Origin: Herbiconiux sp. SALV-R1
GTDB lineage: Bacteria > Actinomycetota > Actinomycetes > Actinomycetales > Microbacteriaceae
Reading direction: 5' to 3'
Assembly (NCBI RefSeq): GCF_013113715.1
Contig: NZ_CP053344.1
Coordinates: 2,666,001-2,730,000 of the forward strand
Length of the DNA stretch: 64,000 nucleotides
Shown here: one piece after another, positions 51,901 through 59,846 of the stretch
How the letters are laid out: each line of letters starts with the position of its first letter
Numbering within the stretch: the first letter of the stretch is position 1
Translations under genes and position numbers: made by a program
Notes under the pieces: model-generated
What the model saw: the letters and a program-made list of their open reading frames with translations, nothing else
Databases searched by the model: none
Told to the model about the DNA's origin: nothing

Positions 51901-53340
51901 CTACAGAACGATGTGCATCGCCCGCGCCGCGTCGGAGATCGACCCCGACAGCGACGGGTACACGGTGAACGCCCGCGACACCTGGTCGACCGTCATGCGG
52001 TGCTCCACCGCGAGCGCGATCGGGAAGATCAGCTCCGACGCGTTCGGCGCCACCACGACGCCCCCGATGACGGTGCCCGACCCCGTGCGCGCGAACAGCT
52101 TCACGAAGCCGTCCTTGATACCCATCATCTTCGCGCGCGGGTTCGACGACAGCGGCAGCTTGTAGATGTCGCCCTGGGCGATGCCCTCCTCGATCTGGCG
52201 CTGCGTCCATCCCACCGTCGCGATCTGCGGCTGGGTGAAGATGTTCGAGGCCACGTTGCGCAGCTCGATCGGGTTCACCGCGTCGCCCATGGCGTGGAAC
52301 AGCGCGGTGCGCCCCTGCATCGAGGCCACCGAGGCGAGCGGCAGGAAGCTCGTGCAGTCGCCCGCGGCGTAGATGTTCGGCGCACTGGTGCGGGCCACCC
52401 GGTTCACCCTGATGTGCCCCGACTCGGTCAGCTGCACGCCGGCCTCCTCGAGCCCCATCCCCTTGGTGTTCGGAATCGAGCCGACCGCCATCAGACAGTG
52501 CGACCCCTCCACCTTCGTGCCGTCGGAGAGCGTCGCGACCACCCCGTCGGCGGTGCGCTCCACCGAGTCGGCGCGCGACTTCGAGAGCACCGTCATGCCG
52601 TTGCGCTTGAACACGTTCTCGATCACGGCAGCCGCATCCGCGTCTTCGCCCGGCAGCACCTGGTCGCGCGAGGAGATGAGCGTCACCTTCGACCCGAGCG
52701 CCGTGTAGGCCGAGGCGAACTCCGCACCCGTCACACCCGATCCCACCACGATGAGGTGCTCGGGAACGGCGGTGAGGTTGTAGAGCTGCGTCCAGGTGAA
52801 GATGCGCTCCCCATCGGGCACCGCCGACGACAGGATGCGGGGGCTGGCCCCCACGGAGATGACGATGGTGTCGGCGTCGATGTGCTCGAAGTCGGTGCCG
52901 CCCTCGCCCGCACCGGTCGAGACGATCACCGCGTCGGGCCCGTCGAGCCGCCCGTGACCGGTGAGCACTGTGACGCCGGCCCGGATGAGGTTCGCCCGCA
53001 TGTCTTCCGACTGCTGCCGGGCGAGCCCGAGCAGACGCTTGTTGACCTGGGCCAGGTTCACGGCGACCTCGGGTCGCACGGGCCGCCCGTTCTTCTCGCT
53101 GCGGGAGAAGAACTGCACACCGAGGTCGGCGGCCTCACCGATGCCGTTGGTGGCCTCGGCCACCGCGATGAGCGTCTTCGACGGCACCACATCGGTGATC
53201 ACCGCGGAGCCGCCGACCCCCGACTGCTCGATGAGGGTGACCTCGGCCCCGAGCTGCGCGCCCGCGAGCGCTGCCTCGTAGCCTCCCGGCCCTCCCCCGA
53301 CGACGGCGACTCGCTGCTTGCGCTCGAACTCATAGGCCAT
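51901..53340 (-). CDS. lpdA: NAD(P)H quinone reductase of the lipoamide-dehydrogenase family (LpdA type)
   Basis: A 479-aa flavoprotein. FAD loop AVVGGGPGGYEAALAGAQLG (residues 12-31), NAD loop IVVGSGVTGAEFASAY, FAD-ribityl site NIYAAGDCTSFLPLAS, and the dimerisation domain with HRMTVDQVSRAFTVYPSLSGS. The redox-active CxxxxC of true lipoamide dehydrogenases is missing (GGSAVITDVVPSK at 43-55), as in M. tuberculosis LpdA (Rv3303c), which reduces quinones. ATG 53340 lies 7 nt after an AAGAAT box; ATG 53349 would be inside it. It is divergent from the nucleoside phosphorylase gene. Confidence 0.93.
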   Translation of the reverse strand: MAYEFERKQRVAVVGGGPGGYEAALAGAQLGAEVTLIEQSGVGGSAVITDVVPSKTLIAVAEATNGIGEAADLGVQFFSRSEKNGRPVRPEVAVNLAQVNKRLLGLARQQSEDMRANLIRAGVTVLTGHGRLDGPDAVIVSTGAGEGGTDFEHIDADTIVISVGASPRILSSAVPDGERIFTWTQLYNLTAVPEHLIVVGSGVTGAEFASAYTALGSKVTLISSRDQVLPGEDADAAAVIENVFKRNGMTVLSKSRADSVERTADGVVATLSDGTKVEGSHCLMAVGSIPNTKGMGLEEAGVQLTESGHIRVNRVARTSAPNIYAAGDCTSFLPLASVASMQGRTALFHAMGDAVNPIELRNVASNIFTQPQIATVGWTQRQIEEGIAQGDIYKLPLSSNPRAKMMGIKDGFVKLFARTGSGTVIGGVVVAPNASELIFPIALAVEHRMTVDQVSRAFTVYPSLSGSISDAARAMHIVL

Positions 53341-53392
53341 GCACCACATTCTTCCCGGTCGGAGAGAGCCCGCCAAACCACGGGCGAGTGAA

Positions 53393-53407
53393 TAGAGTGG
53401 ATGAATG
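53393..53407 (+). promoter_or_regulatory. Leaderless promoter of the purine nucleoside phosphorylase gene
   Basis: TAGAGT (53393-53398), 6 nt, ATG 53405. It decides against the out-of-frame ATG at 53401. Confidence 0.55.
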
Positions 53408-54238
53408 TCCTCACCGACCTCGAATCCGCTCGACCTGCCCGACTCCGACCCCTTCGAGGTCGCCCGCGACGCGGCAGCGCGCATCGCCGAACTCAGCGGC
53501 GTTCCCCGTCACGACATCGCCCTCACGCTCGGCAGCGGCTGGCGCAAGGCAGCCGACCTCATCGGCGAGACCGTCGCCACTATCCCCGCCTCCGAGGTGG
53601 TCGGCTTCAGCGAGCCCGCGGTGCCCGGCCACGTCGGGTCGCTCCGCTCCATCCGGCTGCCGAACGGCAAGCACGCGCTCGTCATCGGCGCCCGCACCCA
53701 CTACTACGAGGGCCACGGCGTGCGCCGGGTGGTGCACTCGGTGCGCACCGCGGCCGCCACCGGCGCGAAGGTCATGGTGCTCACGAACGGTGCCGGAGGC
53801 ATCAAGGAGCACTGGAAGCCCGGCACCCCCGTGCTCATCAGCGACCACATCAACCTCACCTTCGACTCCCCGCTCGAGGGCGCGACCTTCATCGACCTCA
53901 CCGACCTGTACTCCAGCCGCCTGCGTGAGCTCGCCCGCACCGTCGACCCGTCCCTCGACGACGGCGTCTACGTGCAGTTCCGCGGCCCGCAGTACGAGAC
54001 CCCGGCCGAGGTGCAGATGGCCAAGGCCATCGGCGGGCACATCGTCGGCATGTCGACGGCGCTCGAGGCGATCGCCGCGCGCCAGGCGGGCATGGAGATC
54101 ATCGGCTTCTCGCTCATCACGAACCTCGCCGCCGGCATCCAGAAGACCCCGCTCAGCCACGCCGAGGTCATCGAGGCGGGCAAGAACGCCGAGGCCGCCA
54201 TCGGCGACCTCCTCGCGCGGGTGGTCGCGACGCTGTGA
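53405..54238 (+). CDS. deoD: Purine nucleoside phosphorylase (trimeric family)
   Basis: A 277-aa enzyme that splits purine nucleosides with phosphate into base and (deoxy)ribose-1-phosphate. It has IALTLGSGWRKAAD, IPASEVVGFSEPAVPGHVGS, ARTHYYEGHGVRRVVHSVR, LTNGAGGIKEHWKPG, the purine-site VYVQFRGPQYETPAEVQM and GMSTALEAIAARQAGMEI. The order lpdA - deoD - pmmB equals M. tuberculosis Rv3303c to Rv3308. Its stop overlaps the mutase GTG (GTGA), so product and consumer are made together; the adenosine deaminase at 62350 supplies inosine. Confidence 0.95.
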   Translation: MSSPTSNPLDLPDSDPFEVARDAAARIAELSGVPRHDIALTLGSGWRKAADLIGETVATIPASEVVGFSEPAVPGHVGSLRSIRLPNGKHALVIGARTHYYEGHGVRRVVHSVRTAAATGAKVMVLTNGAGGIKEHWKPGTPVLISDHINLTFDSPLEGATFIDLTDLYSSRLRELARTVDPSLDDGVYVQFRGPQYETPAEVQMAKAIGGHIVGMSTALEAIAARQAGMEIIGFSLITNLAAGIQKTPLSHAEVIEAGKNAEAAIGDLLARVVATL

Positions 54239-56016
54239 GTACCGGCGAGGTCGACGACCGGGGCGACGACCCGAACGACGTGGAGCTGCTCGTCGAGCAG
54301 GCCGCGGCCTGGCTCGCCCAAGACCCCGACCCCGAGACCCGCGCCGAGCTCTCCGGGCTGCTGCGCGGGGTGGGGTCGAGCCTTCCCGGGGCCGCCGACG
54401 AGCTGCGCTCGCGCTTCGGCTCCCGGCTGGAGTTCGGCACGGCGGGGCTGCGCGGCGAGCTCGCCGCCGGCCCGAACCGCATGAACCGTGTGCTCGTGGG
54501 GCAGGCGGCCGCCGGCCTCGCGGCCTATCTGCTCGAGCGCGCGCATCCGGGAACCGCCCCGTCGATCGTCATCGGCTACGACGGTCGCAAGAACTCGCGG
54601 GTGTTCGCCACCGACACCGCCGAGATCATGGCGGGCGCCGGCGTGCGCGCCGTGCTGCTGCCGCGACTGCTGCCGACGCCCCTCGTGGCGTTCGCGGTGC
54701 GCGATCTCGCCGTCTCGGCGGGCGTGATGGTGACCGCCTCGCACAACCCTCCGCGCGACAACGGCTACAAGGTGTACCTCGGCGGCGCCGACGACGGCTC
54801 GCAGATCGTGCCGCCGGCCGACGCGGAGATCGCCGCACACATCCTGCGCGTCGCCGAGACGGGCGACGTGAGCGCGCTTCCGCGCTCCGAGGCCTACGAG
54901 ATCGCCGGAGAGGACGTGATCGACCGGTACGTGGCGGCCACCGCGGCGGTCGCGAGCGCCTCGGTGTCGCCGGCGGGGAACACGGATGCGCGCCCTGCGA
55001 CCGCAGGCGCCGCCCCCGGCCCCAAGGTCGTCTACACGGCGATGCACGGCGTCGGCTGGGAGACCTTCTCGCGCGTGCTCGACGCCGCGGGCTTCGCGCA
55101 GCCCGAGCTCGTGACCGCCCAGATCGAGCCCGATCCGGCGTTCCCCACCGTCGCGTTCCCCAACCCCGAGGAGCCCGGTACCCTCGACCTCGCCTTCGAG
55201 ACGGCGCGCGCCGTCGGCGCCGACCTCATCGTGGCGAACGACCCCGACGCCGACCGGCTCGCCATCGCCGTTCCCGACGCCTCGCGCACCGAGGGCTTCC
55301 GCGCCCTCACGGGCAACGAGGTGGGGCAGCTGCTCGGGTGGCGGGCGGCGGAGCGGTGGGCGGCCGCGGCTGGGGCTGGTGCGGGCGCCCGCGGGACCCT
55401 CGCCTGCTCCATCGTCTCCTCCCCCGGGCTCGGCGCCGTCGCGCGGGCCTACGGTCTCGACTTCGCCGAGACGCTCACCGGGTTCAAGTGGGTCTCCCGT
55501 GCATCCGGTCTCGTCTTCGGCTACGAGGAGGCGCTCGGGTACCTCGTCAACCCCGAGACCGTGCGTGACAAAGACGGCATCTCGGCAGCCGTCGCACTGC
55601 TCGATCTTGCGCGTGAACTCGCCGCCTCGGGCCGCACCGTCGCCGACCGGCTCGACGAGTTCGCCGAGCGCTTCGGCCACTACGGCTCGGCGCAGATCTC
55701 GCTGCGGGTCACCGACCTCGACCAGATCGGGCGGGTCATGCAACGGCTGCGCGACGATCCGCCCGCCGAGATCGGCGGCATCCGAGTCGACCGCATCGAC
55801 GACCTCAGCCGCGGCGAGGGCGACGTGCCGCCGAGTGACGTGCTGCGGATGCTGCTGCCCGGCGCCCGGGTGATGGTGCGGCCGAGTGGCACCGAGCCGA
55901 AGCTCAAGATCTACCTCGACGCGTGGAGCGCGGAGGGCTCGCTGTTCGAGCGCCGCGATGCCGTCGTGGAGCGACTGGCGAGGCTCGAGGGCGGGATGCG
56001 CGACCGTATCTCCTGA
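54235..56016 (+). CDS. pmmB: Phosphomannomutase/phosphopentomutase of the alpha-D-phosphohexomutase family
   Basis: A 593-aa mutase. The active-site serine is Ser169 in VTASHNPPRDNGYKVY; the metal loop is IVANDPDADRLAI; the sugar-binding loop is VFGYEEALGYL; the phosphate loop is VRPSGTEPKLKIY. At about 590 residues it belongs to the long PGM2/PgcA-like branch, which includes phosphopentomutases. Co-translation with a nucleoside phosphorylase makes ribose-1-phosphate to ribose-5-phosphate a likely role, besides hexose phosphate supply. An Ala/Pro-rich insert lies near residues 240-262, and another Ala/Gly stretch near 375. Confidence 0.9.
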   Translation: MSTGEVDDRGDDPNDVELLVEQAAAWLAQDPDPETRAELSGLLRGVGSSLPGAADELRSRFGSRLEFGTAGLRGELAAGPNRMNRVLVGQAAAGLAAYLLERAHPGTAPSIVIGYDGRKNSRVFATDTAEIMAGAGVRAVLLPRLLPTPLVAFAVRDLAVSAGVMVTASHNPPRDNGYKVYLGGADDGSQIVPPADAEIAAHILRVAETGDVSALPRSEAYEIAGEDVIDRYVAATAAVASASVSPAGNTDARPATAGAAPGPKVVYTAMHGVGWETFSRVLDAAGFAQPELVTAQIEPDPAFPTVAFPNPEEPGTLDLAFETARAVGADLIVANDPDADRLAIAVPDASRTEGFRALTGNEVGQLLGWRAAERWAAAAGAGAGARGTLACSIVSSPGLGAVARAYGLDFAETLTGFKWVSRASGLVFGYEEALGYLVNPETVRDKDGISAAVALLDLARELAASGRTVADRLDEFAERFGHYGSAQISLRVTDLDQIGRVMQRLRDDPPAEIGGIRVDRIDDLSRGEGDVPPSDVLRMLLPGARVMVRPSGTEPKLKIYLDAWSAEGSLFERRDAVVERLARLEGGMRDRIS

Positions 56017-56105
56017 GAGGGCCACCCTGCGCCCGCTCGCCGGGCGTAACGTCGAGGGTGAACCCGACGCACTGTCGACGACCGACACCACGAGACGGAG
56101 CCTTG

Positions 56106-57839
56106 ATGACCACGATCGCAGACACCATCGTCGACATCCTCGACGACGCCGGGGTGAAGAGGGTCTACGGCCTTCCCGGCGACTCGCTGAACGGCTTCAC
56201 CGACGCCATCCGGCGCGCGGGCACGGTGGAGTGGTCGCACGTGCGGCACGAGGAGGCGGCGGCGTTCGCGGCGGCGGCCGAGGCCGCGCTCACCGGTGAG
56301 CTCGCGGTGTGCGCGGGCAGCTGCGGACCGGGCAACCTGCACCTCATCAACGGCCTGTTCGACGCGAACCGCAGTCGCGTGCCCGTGCTCGCCATCGCCG
56401 CGCAGATCCCGGCGACCGAGATCGGCACCACCTACTTCCAGGAGACGCACCCGCAGGAGCTGTTCCGCGAGTGCAGCGTCTACACCGAGCTGGTGAGCGT
56501 GCCCGAGCAGCTGCCGCGGGTGCTCGAGATCGCGATGCGCACGGCGATCGAGCGGCGGGGTGTCGCGGTCGTGGTCATCCCGGGCGAGATCTTCCTGAAA
56601 GTCGAGGTGGGGCGCGAGAAGTCGGCGCCCATCCGCGCCACCCGCAGCATCGTGAGGCCGGTCGACTCCGAGCTGGCGAAGGCCGCCGAGCTGCTGAACG
56701 GCTCGAAGAAGGTCACCATCCTCGGCGGCGCCGGCACCGAGGGAGCGCACGACAAGGTGGTCGCGCTGGCCGAGCGGCTGAAGGCGCCCATCGTGCATGC
56801 GCTCCGCGGCAAGGAGTTCCTCGAGTACGACAACCCCTACGACGTGGGCATGACCGGGTTGCTGGGTTTCGCATCCGGCTACAAGGCGATGGAGAGCTGC
56901 GACACGCTGCTCATGCTCGGCACCGACTTCCCCTACCCGCAGTTCTTCCCGTCGAAGGCGACGATCATCCAGCTCGACCTGCGCGGCGAGCAGATCGGCC
57001 GCCGCACCCCCATCGACCTGGCGCTGGTCGGCGATGTGGGCGACACGATCGACGCGCTGCTGCCGCTGCTCGAGGAGACGAAGAGCAGCAGGCACCTCGA
57101 CGCGGCCCTCAGCCACTACGCCAAGGCGCGCAAGGAGCTCGACGACCTCGCCGACGACGACCGCGACCGCACGCCGATCCACCCGCAGTACGTCGCGCGG
57201 CTGGTGAGCGAGCTGGCGACCGACGACGCGGTGTTCATTCCGGATGTGGGTTCACCGGTCGTCTGGGCCGCCCGCTATCTGAAGATGAACGGGTCGCGCC
57301 GGCTCATCGGCTCGTTCAGCCACGGCACCATGGCCAACGCGGTGCCGCACGCCATCGGCGCGCAGTCGGCCTTCCCCGAACGGCAGGTGGTGGCGCTCTC
57401 GGGCGACGGCGGACTCGCCATGCTCTTCGGCGAGCTGCTCACCCTGCGCCAGAACGGGCTGCCGGTGAAGATCGTCGTGTTCAACAACTCCTCGCTCAAC
57501 TTCGTCGAACTCGAGATGAAGGCGGCCGGCATCGTGAACTTCGGCACCGGCCTCGACAACCCGAACTTCGCCGACGTGGCGAACGCGCTCGGCATCCACG
57601 GCGCGCGCGTCGAGAGGCCCGGCGACCTCGAGGGCGCGCTCCGCGCCGCCTTCGCCCACGACGGGCCCGCGCTCGTCGACGTGGTGACCGCGCGGCAGGA
57701 GCTCTCCATCCCACCCACCGTCACGGCGCAGCAGGCCAAGGGCTTCGCGCTCTACGCCATCCGCACCGTGCTCTCCGGCAACGCGAAGGAGCTCGTCGAC
57801 CTCGCGGAGACGAACGTGGTGCGGCGGGTGCTGCGGTAG
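56106..57839 (+). CDS. poxB: Thiamine-dependent pyruvate dehydrogenase (quinone)/pyruvate oxidase
   Basis: A 577-aa TPP enzyme that decarboxylates pyruvate to acetate with electrons passing through FAD to quinone. It has VKRVYGLPGDSLNGFTDAIR, VRHEEAAAFAAAAEAAL with the catalytic Glu, CAGSCGPGNLHLINGL, TYFQETHPQELF, and the TPP-metal motif SGDGGLAMLFGELLTLRQ ending in VFNNSSLNF. The C-terminal tail is short, so membrane activation as in E. coli PoxB is uncertain. ATG 56106 has GGAG 5 nt upstream. Confidence 0.94.
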   Translation: MTTIADTIVDILDDAGVKRVYGLPGDSLNGFTDAIRRAGTVEWSHVRHEEAAAFAAAAEAALTGELAVCAGSCGPGNLHLINGLFDANRSRVPVLAIAAQIPATEIGTTYFQETHPQELFRECSVYTELVSVPEQLPRVLEIAMRTAIERRGVAVVVIPGEIFLKVEVGREKSAPIRATRSIVRPVDSELAKAAELLNGSKKVTILGGAGTEGAHDKVVALAERLKAPIVHALRGKEFLEYDNPYDVGMTGLLGFASGYKAMESCDTLLMLGTDFPYPQFFPSKATIIQLDLRGEQIGRRTPIDLALVGDVGDTIDALLPLLEETKSSRHLDAALSHYAKARKELDDLADDDRDRTPIHPQYVARLVSELATDDAVFIPDVGSPVVWAARYLKMNGSRRLIGSFSHGTMANAVPHAIGAQSAFPERQVVALSGDGGLAMLFGELLTLRQNGLPVKIVVFNNSSLNFVELEMKAAGIVNFGTGLDNPNFADVANALGIHGARVERPGDLEGALRAAFAHDGPALVDVVTARQELSIPPTVTAQQAKGFALYAIRTVLSGNAKELVDLAETNVVRRVLR

Positions 57840-57873
57840 AGCGGGCCCGCCCGGGATCTCCGCACGGAGAGCT

Positions 57874-57946
57874 GTTCGAAAGCGCAAACGTCGCGGCATC
57901 CGAGCCCCCTACGAGCCCGGATGACGCGACGTTTGCGCTTTCGAAC
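57874..57946. repeat. 22-bp perfect inverted repeat, long hairpin
   Basis: Arms 57874-57895 and 57925-57946 are perfect reverse complements (ends GTTCGAAAGC and GCTTTCGAAC). After one mismatch an inner pair CATCCG/CGGATG (57897-57902, 57918-57923) extends the stem over a 15-nt loop. It lies in the gap between poxB and the convergent PTS genes and is the likely bidirectional terminator, but it is much longer than the others here. Confidence 0.85.
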
Positions 57947-57990
57947 GCGCTACCGGGCGGTAGCGGGCGCTTGGCGCGAGGCGCCGGGCG

Positions 57991-58263
57991 CTACCCGAGG
58001 GCTTCGTCGAGTTTGGACTCGATCTCGGTCTGGTCGAAGTAGTTGGTGATGACGACGATGTCGGCGTTGGTGCGGCCGATGGAGCCGACGAGTTCGGGCG
58101 AGGTCAGGATGACCTGGGCGTCGGCCGCCGCCACGGCGATCCCCGCCACGTCGGAGGCGGTGACGTCGGCATCGATGCCGAGCCGGTCGAGGGCGCGCAC
58201 GGCGTTCACCCGCAAGATCTCCGAGGTGCCGATTCCTGCTCCGCAGAGCGCCACGATCTTCAT
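57991..58263 (-). CDS. PTS EIIB component (ascorbate/lactose-type fold)
   Basis: A 90-aa protein with the EIIB phosphoryl loop at the N-terminus: MKIVALCGAGIGTSEIL, phospho-Cys7. The remainder alternates strand and helix (VILTSPELVGSIG, IVVITNYFDQTEIESKLDEAL) as in UlaB/SgaB-like EIIB. It would take phosphate from the EIIA encoded 4 bp upstream and pass it to a sugar in an EIIC channel, but no EIIC gene is present nearby. Confidence 0.88.
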   Translation of the reverse strand: MKIVALCGAGIGTSEILRVNAVRALDRLGIDADVTASDVAGIAVAAADAQVILTSPELVGSIGRTNADIVVITNYFDQTEIESKLDEALG

Positions 58264-58267
58264 CGGC

Positions 58268-58744
58268 TCAGGATAGTTCAGCGCCGGCCGTCGCGCCGAG
58301 CAGCCGCCGCACCTCGGTGGGCGTCTCGGCAGCGGCGAGCGCCGGCACCACCGACTCGTCGTTGAACACGTTCGCGAGCGCCGCGACCGAGGCGACGTGC
58401 TGGTCGGCCTCGGTGGCGGCGAGCCCGATCACCACCGACACCGGGTCGTTGTGCGCGTGCCCGAAAGCGACCGGCTCGTCGAGGGTCACGAGTGCCAGAC
58501 CCGCCGACAGTACGTCGGGCCCCGGCCGCGCGTGCGCCAGGGCGAGCCCGGGTGCGATGACGATGTAGGGGCCGTACTCCTCGACCAGCGCGATCATCCG
58601 CTCGCCGTAGCCTTCCTCGCAGCGCCCGTCGGCCTGGAGCGCCTCGGCCGCCGCGAGCACCGCTCCCCGCCAGTCCGCGACGGTGCGGTGGAGGGCGATG
58701 GCGTGATCGGAGAGATCGTGCAGGGGTTCGATCGAGGAAGCCAT
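58268..58744 (-). CDS. PTS EIIA component (fructose/ascorbate type)
   Basis: A 158-aa EIIA of the PTS-EIIA-2 fold. The phospho-His is His71 in VIAPGLALAHARPGPDV, followed by LVTLDEPVAFGHAHNDPVSVV with the second conserved His, and AALANVFNDESVVPALAAAET. It is the first gene of an EIIA-EIIB pair without EIIC. A TACTCT box (58757-58752) lies 7 nt before the ATG. It may be regulatory or may work with an EIIC elsewhere in the genome. Confidence 0.9.
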   Translation of the reverse strand: MASSIEPLHDLSDHAIALHRTVADWRGAVLAAAEALQADGRCEEGYGERMIALVEEYGPYIVIAPGLALAHARPGPDVLSAGLALVTLDEPVAFGHAHNDPVSVVIGLAATEADQHVASVAALANVFNDESVVPALAAAETPTEVRRLLGATAGAELS

Positions 58745-58757
58745 GATCTGGAGAGTA
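58742..58757 (-). promoter_or_regulatory. Leaderless promoter of the PTS pair
   Basis: TACTCT on the minus strand (58757-58752), 7 nt, ATG 58744, within the 15-bp gap after the WYL gene. Confidence 0.4.
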
Positions 58758-58759
58758 TC

Positions 58760-59785
58760 TCAGCCCCGCCCGACCGAAAGCGGGGAGTTCGCTGCGGATG
58801 CCTTCTGGATGCGCAGGCCCGCCTCGCGCAGAGCGCCGAGCACCTCGGGCGCGGCCTCGATGCGGTAGTCGAGCTCGTCGGGAATCCAGGCGAGCCAGCT
58901 CAGCAACTGGGCCGCCGTGTCGCCGTGGATCGGCCAGACGCTCGACACCGCCGCCCCGTCAGGGCCCGCTTCCGCGTCGTCGGCGTACCCGTCGAACCGC
59001 TGCTTGAGCTCGTCGACACCGATCGCGAAGTGCACCCCGGCGACGACCTTGCGCCGCAGCGCCGCGTGCGCCTCTCTCACGAACTGGGCGGCGTCGGCAG
59101 CGGGGAGCATCCGCTCGGGGAACGAGACCCGGGTGGCGAACAGCTTCGACATGCGATCGACGCGGAAGGTGCGCCAGGCGTCGCGCTGCACGTCCCAGCA
59201 GACGAGGAACCAGGTGCGCGGGGTGGGCACGAGGTTCTGCGGCTCGACCAGCCGGTCGCTCTCGGTGCCGTCGGCGGCCACGTAGTGGAAGCGGATGCGC
59301 TCCCGGTCGCGGCAGGCGAGCGCCAACTGCCCGATGAGGTCGTGCGAGACCGGGTCGGGCCCGGGTCGGCGCGAGGTCGGAGCGCCCTCACCCGGGCGTT
59401 GCGGCTGCACCGAGCTGAGCGCGTTCACCCGGCGGCGCAAAGCGCTCGGCAGCACCTGTTCGAGCTTCGCGAGCGCGGTGAGAGTGGTGTTCTCGGCGTC
59501 GGCGAGACCCCCGGTGGCGGCGACGCGCAGGGCGATGGCAAGGGTCACGGCCTCCTCGTCGGTGAGCAGCAGCGGCGGCAGCTGCGACCCCGCCTCGAGC
59601 CGGTAGCCGCCCGCGACACCCCTGGTCGCGTCGACCTGGTAGCCGAGCTCGCGAAGCCGCTCGATGTCGCGGCGCAGTGTGCGCTCGGTCACCCCGAGCC
59701 GATCGGCGAGCTCGCCACCGCGCCATTGCCGGTGCGTCTGCAGCAGATTGAGCAGCGACAGGATGCGCGAGGTGGTTTCGGCCAT
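58760..59785 (-). CDS. WYL-domain transcriptional regulator
   Basis: A 341-aa DeoR/YafY-like regulator. The N-terminal winged helix is RILSLLNLLQTHRQWRGGEL, LGVTERTLRRDIERLRELG; the wing follows in RGVAGGYRLEAG. The WYL ligand-binding domain occupies about residues 165-250 (IRFHYVAADG, FLVCWDVQRDAWRTFRVDRM), followed by the WCX extension. It is divergent from the DrrAB-type exporter by a 61-bp gap with an inverted repeat, so it probably controls that exporter and itself. Confidence 0.92.
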   Translation of the reverse strand: MAETTSRILSLLNLLQTHRQWRGGELADRLGVTERTLRRDIERLRELGYQVDATRGVAGGYRLEAGSQLPPLLLTDEEAVTLAIALRVAATGGLADAENTTLTALAKLEQVLPSALRRRVNALSSVQPQRPGEGAPTSRRPGPDPVSHDLIGQLALACRDRERIRFHYVAADGTESDRLVEPQNLVPTPRTWFLVCWDVQRDAWRTFRVDRMSKLFATRVSFPERMLPAADAAQFVREAHAALRRKVVAGVHFAIGVDELKQRFDGYADDAEAGPDGAAVSSVWPIHGDTAAQLLSWLAWIPDELDYRIEAAPEVLGALREAGLRIQKASAANSPLSVGRG

Positions 59786-59805
59786 GTTCCTATTCTGCTT
59801 CGTAT

Positions 59806-59826
59806 TCAGGACAAGAACTGACCTGA
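59806..59826. promoter_or_regulatory. Probable WYL-regulator operator
   Basis: TCAGGACA (59806-59813), 5-nt spacer, TGACCTGA (59819-59826): an inverted repeat with seven of eight positions matching, between the regulator and the exporter. Confidence 0.45.
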
Positions 59827-59846
59827 TGGGTTCCTACCGTGGGGGC

